NCBI GenBank assembly: GCA_002150815.3
Contig: NDFF03000197.1
Coordinates: forward strand, 62,001-126,000
Direction of reading: 5' to 3'
DNA length: 64,000 nucleotides
DNA from: Grammothele lineata
Taxonomy: Eukaryota; Basidiomycota; Agaricomycetes; Polyporales; Polyporaceae
The translations under genes and the position numbers were made by a program. The notes under the pieces are model-generated. The model saw nothing but the letters and a program-made list of their open reading frames with translations, was not told the DNA's origin and did not search any database. This document shows, piece by piece, positions 60,646 through 64,000 of this stretch (its first letter is position 1; each line of letters opens with the position of its first letter).

Positions 60646-61189
60646 AGCTTTCATTGTTATTCAAGTCTCCTGTCCTCCTCCTTCTCCTTATTACATGCTC
60701 AGCTGTTGAACTTACCGTATTTAGGACTATTACGTAGTCACGGACACTGGATTGCTGTACAATACTTCTATCTTTCGATACCGCATGGTCTCTTGTCTTC
60801 TATCACTGTTCTGTGTATTCCTGTGTGTTCTACGACACTTCTGTGATTCTTTGGCTGTGTGTAGCTGTACTTGTGACCTGTTCCTTTGTTCCAGATATGT
60901 ACACACCCCTGGTCACCATTATCTGTTACAATACATGGACCTTTGTCCTGTCGAATTTTCAGGTAGGCCTAACTGTTTTAATAAAGGGCTGTTTACGAAA
61001 GCCTGGCTCTCTGTAACAAGGAAGCCTACAGATCGTAACAGAATGTATAACAGACTGTTATAAAAACCCTGTCAATCTGTTTTAAAGTGAATTGCTGTAA
61101 CGAAAGGCCTAAAAATCTGTTCAAATACAGAAAACCCTGTTGATGATTGTCTGGAATACTGTCAAAGAAGTCAGAGCCCGTTAACGAAG

Positions 61190-61320
61190 GTCTGCAATGA
61201 TGTAAAGTGTTTTGAAGCTTGTTAACGAATGACTGGCAATCTGTTAAGGAGCCTAGGGGGCTGTTAACGAGTGACTAGCAATCTGTCAAGGAGCCTAGGG
61301 GGCTGTTAACAACTGTCTAA
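61190..61320. repeat. Short tandem repeat in the left arm (mirrored at about 63545-63660)
   Basis: Two to three units of about 47 bp, TTAACGAGTGACTAGCAATC followed by TGTCAAGGAGCCTAGGGGGC, in the left arm and their inverse in the right arm. Confidence 0.6.
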
Positions 61321-61753
61321 CAAGCTGTAAACATCCTTAGAAGCCTGTTATTGATTGTCTGGGATACTGTGATGATCTGTAGATCATCAGGGGCTTATCA
61401 GGGCGCTTTTTTGACCATCCCAATCGGGTAGGTAGCATATCAGCCATCAATGGGGGGTAATACTGATAGCCCTGTAGCTTCCTCAATACTGCACTGATAG
61501 GGATGAAAGTAGGTGCATTTGGTAGGTATTAATGAGGGTTTTCTAACGACACCTTGTACGGTATAATTAGGTGGCTATGCATGCAGGGATAGCGCTGATG
61601 CTACCCTAGGTAGTAGAAATGGTACCCTTGATAGGGCTATAATAGGGGATCCTCTGCTCCGATTTTGGCCGCCTAGGTACCGTTAGAAAGGTCTATACTA
61701 GGGCTTTCTGGCGCATATTTTAGCATGGTGATACATGCAGTATTGGCGGAGAT

Positions 61754-62029
61754 ATGAGGGAAATGGTATTTGCAGGAAAAGCGCCACCTTCCTTGCTCAA
61801 TATTGTGGGAATGGTTGGTCATATCAACGAGCCCTTGATGGATTCACGCTCTGTTAGTCTGTCGCTTTCCAACGAGCCCTCATACACCCTTATCGGTCAA
61901 CATTTCACCACCCTCACCTCCTCCCCAGGGCCTTATCTATTGCCTTCCCCAGCCAGATCCAGTGCAGATATCGCCAAGCGGTTTGTTGCAGCCCATAGAC
62001 GATGTCCAGTAGTCCTGATTCTGAGGTAA
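61754..62029 (+). CDS. Hypothetical ORF inside the left inverted arm
   Basis: A 91-codon ORF of unknown function, starting MREMVFAGKAPPSLLN. The same 77-residue beginning is encoded on the opposite strand in the right arm (from 63099), after which the two diverge at the inner arm boundary. No domain, signal or membrane segment recognised. It may be a remnant of an element gene, or open only because the arm DNA is conserved. Low confidence that it is expressed. Confidence 0.3.
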   Translation: MREMVFAGKAPPSLLNIVGMVGHINEPLMDSRSVSLSLSNEPSYTLIGQHFTTLTSSPGPYLLPSPARSSADIAKRFVAAHRRCPVVLILR

Positions 62030-62691
62030 TTGTATATGTACAACCTCTAACTGTGGAGCTATTTGTAACATACAGGCACTGCTTTGGAGCTGTAATTCGC
62101 TTCTAATCACTGCTTTTCCTTTACATGGTACTGAACTCACTATCAGACAACGTCAGGTATATGCTTCGAAAGCTTCTCCAACTTTCATAACTGTTATCAG
62201 CCACACGGATCACATTCCAGACCCTTATCAGTCCTTTGTGGCTTATCACCTGTTTACAGCCAATTACCCACCCATCCAGTTATGATCAGCTTCTCTAACT
62301 ACAACCATGCATAGTAGGAGTCAGTGTGAGTCCAACGCAAAAAGAACCATCTGATTTGGCGAAGATTTGAACAAGTTGTGGGCAAAACAGTGGTAGGTGC
62401 ATCAGGATGCTATGCTGTGCAGTGTGGGCATGCACACTTGCTTGAGCTATGCTATGCACATACCTACCTTCGGAGGTGTACCACATGCCCCTTCACCATT
62501 TCTCAACCAATTTGTGAGATTCTTTTTGTGTTGGGTTGGGATATGTATCCTCTTCCTTATCTGAAACTCACAAGGATCAATTTCATCAAGAAGGGCGGTA
62601 ATCAGGGATGGAATACTGAAAACTGATAAGGGTGCCACAGATGATTTAGAAGTCCAATAAGGATGCAAGTTGGGGAGGATGTAGCCTCAAA

Positions 62692-63099
62692 CTATACTAA
62701 AACACTACAACAGACCGTTTGATCGCATCTGCAGCCATTTTTATAATCTGGGCCAAACATGAGTAGAGGGAGCTGCATGGTACTAAGCGTCTGCTGGCAT
62801 GTACAAGGGGCTGGTGAATGCAATTCACTTGGAATCAAGACGGTTAGGCATGTTCTACAAGCTGCAATAAACCGCTTGGCGATATCTGCACTGGATCTGG
62901 CTGGGGAAGGCAATAGATAAGGCCCTGGGGAGGAGGTGAGGGTGGTGAAATGTTGACCGATAAGGGTGTATGAGGGCTCGTTGGAAAGCGACAGACTAAC
63001 AGAGCGTGAATCCATCAAGGGCTCGTTGATATGACCAACCATTCCCACAATATTGAGCAAGGAAGGTGGCGCTTTTCCTGCAAATACCATTTCCCTCAT
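62692..63099 (-). CDS. Hypothetical ORF inside the right inverted arm
   Basis: A 135-codon ORF whose first 77 residues match the ORF of the left arm except for one Val/Ile change right after the shared IAKRF. It then reads on into the unique centre. No domain recognised. Same doubts as for its partner. Confidence 0.3.
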   Translation of the reverse strand: MREMVFAGKAPPSLLNIVGMVGHINEPLMDSRSVSLSLSNEPSYTLIGQHFTTLTSSPGPYLLPSPARSSADIAKRFIAACRTCLTVLIPSELHSPAPCTCQQTLSTMQLPLLMFGPDYKNGCRCDQTVCCSVLV

Positions 63100-64000
63100 A
63101 TCTCCGCCAATACTGCATGTATCACCATGCTAAAATATGCGCCAGAAAGCCCTAGTATAGACCTTTCTAACGGTACCTAGGCGGCCAAAATCGGAGCAGA
63201 GGATCCCCTATTATAGCCCTATCAAGGGTACCATTTCTACTACCTAGGGTAGCATCAGCGCTATCCCTGCATGCATAGCCACCTAATTTATAACCGTACA
63301 AGGTGTCCGTTAGAAAACCTCATTAATACCTAACCAAAATGCACCTACTTTCAATCCCTATCAGTTTGCAGTATTGAGGAGCACAGGGCTAATCAGTATT
63401 ACCCCATTGATGGTGTTATGCTACCAGTACTGCGATTGGGATGGTCCAAAAAAGCGCCCTGATAAGCCCCTGATGATCTACAGATCCTCACAGTATCCCA
63501 GACAATCGAATAACAGGCTTCTAAGGATGTTTACAGCTTGTTAGACAGTTGTTAACAGCCCCCTAGGCTCCTTGACAGATTGCTAGTCACTCGTTAACAG
63601 CCCCCTAGGCTCCTTAACAGATTGCCAGTCATTCGTTAACAAGCTTCAAAACACTTTACATCATTGCAGACCTTCGTTAACGGGCTCTGACTTCTTTGAC
63701 AGTATTCCAGACAATCATCAACAGGGTTTTCTGTATTTGAACAGATTTTTAGGCCTTTCGTTACAGCAATTCACTTTAAAACAGATTGACAGGGTTTTTA
63801 TAACAGTCTGTTATACATTCTGTTACGATCTGTAGGCTTCCTTGTTACAGAGAGCCAGGCTTTCGTAAACAGCCCTCTGTTAAAACAGTTAGGCCTACCT
63901 GAAAATTCAACAGGACAAAGGTCCATGTATTGTAACAGATAATGGTGACCAGGGGTGATGTACATCCTTGTATTTGTATTAGTTCACATGCGGACATCCT

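Larger units (their letters stand above)
60897..63965. mobile_element. 3.07-kb element with about 1.1-kb inverted arms, each carrying the same ORF
   Basis: The left arm runs from ATGTACA (60897) to about 62010, and the right arm from about 62862 to its mirror TGTACAT (63965). The outermost ATGTACA(T)CACCCCTGGTCACC is shared, with one 1-nt difference. Long identical blocks include the segment around GGAGCCTAGGGGGCTGTTAA and the ORF region. The left arm carries a plus-strand ORF from 61754 and the right arm a minus-strand ORF from 63099; their first 77 codons specify the same peptide, starting MREMVFAGKAPPSLLN. The unique centre (about 62030-62860) has no recognised domain. No transposase is visible. 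Confidence 0.8.

Overview
This window looks like nuclear DNA of a basidiomycete, most likely an agaricomycete mushroom and perhaps a polypore. The support is: dense protein genes cut by many 48-75 nt introns, several families typical of that group (FunK1 kinase, agaricomycete-style F-box proteins, a haemolytic lectin of the Laetiporus type), compact intergenic gaps, and basidiomycete versions of housekeeping genes. The species assignment is an inference. Gene models were built by hand: every exon junction listed was checked for splice consensus and reading phase. Names come from family recognition, not from a database search.

Positions 1-55,200 are gene-rich. From the left: PEX6 (minus, cut by the window edge), GAR1 (plus), a Mis14/NSL1 kinetochore gene (minus), two tandem paralogous F-box genes (plus), an aerolysin-type haemolytic lectin (plus), then 2.3 kb without a gene holding two diverged copies of a G-rich repeat block. 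Next come PSD1 and a UPF0538 gene (minus), a GH3 beta-glucosidase with PA14 insert (plus), an RBM5/10-like splicing factor (minus) divergent from NDUFB4 (plus), COQ7 (minus), a FunK1 kinase (plus), a small protein with Jupiter/HN1-like motifs (plus), a tRNA-Leu (minus), a MET30-type F-box/WD40 gene (minus), GSK3 (minus), NDUFV2 (plus), a bestrophin-like channel (minus), class V myosin (plus), an AN1 zinc-finger gene (minus) divergent from VPS2/CHMP2 (plus), COG4 (minus) and a Slt2/Mpk1-type MAP kinase (minus). Functional themes include peroxisomes and mitochondria (PEX6, PSD1, COQ7, two complex I subunits), vesicle and Golgi traffic (myosin V, VPS2, COG4) and signalling kinases, but this is ordinary eukaryotic mixing and not a cluster.

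From about 55,200 to 64,000 the character changes sharply: AT-richer, no intact gene, and full of mobile-element remains. These are a TIR element with a second small MITE nested in it (55,694-56,428), a 42-bp minisatellite (56,995-57,690), a 1.1-kb element with about 280-bp inverted arms (58,388-59,505), shorter minisatellites, a broken SAP-like reading frame, and a 3.07-kb element whose roughly 1.1-kb inverted arms each carry the same short reading frame (60,897-63,965).

The points most worth checking are: a one-base disruption exactly at the activation-loop tyrosine codon of GSK3; a 22-nt frame-breaking insertion in the GH3 gene; the 3.07-kb long-inverted-repeat element with its twin ORF; the nested MITE; an 11-nt coding micro-exon in NDUFB4; and two GC-AG introns. 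I found no convincing new multi-gene system.
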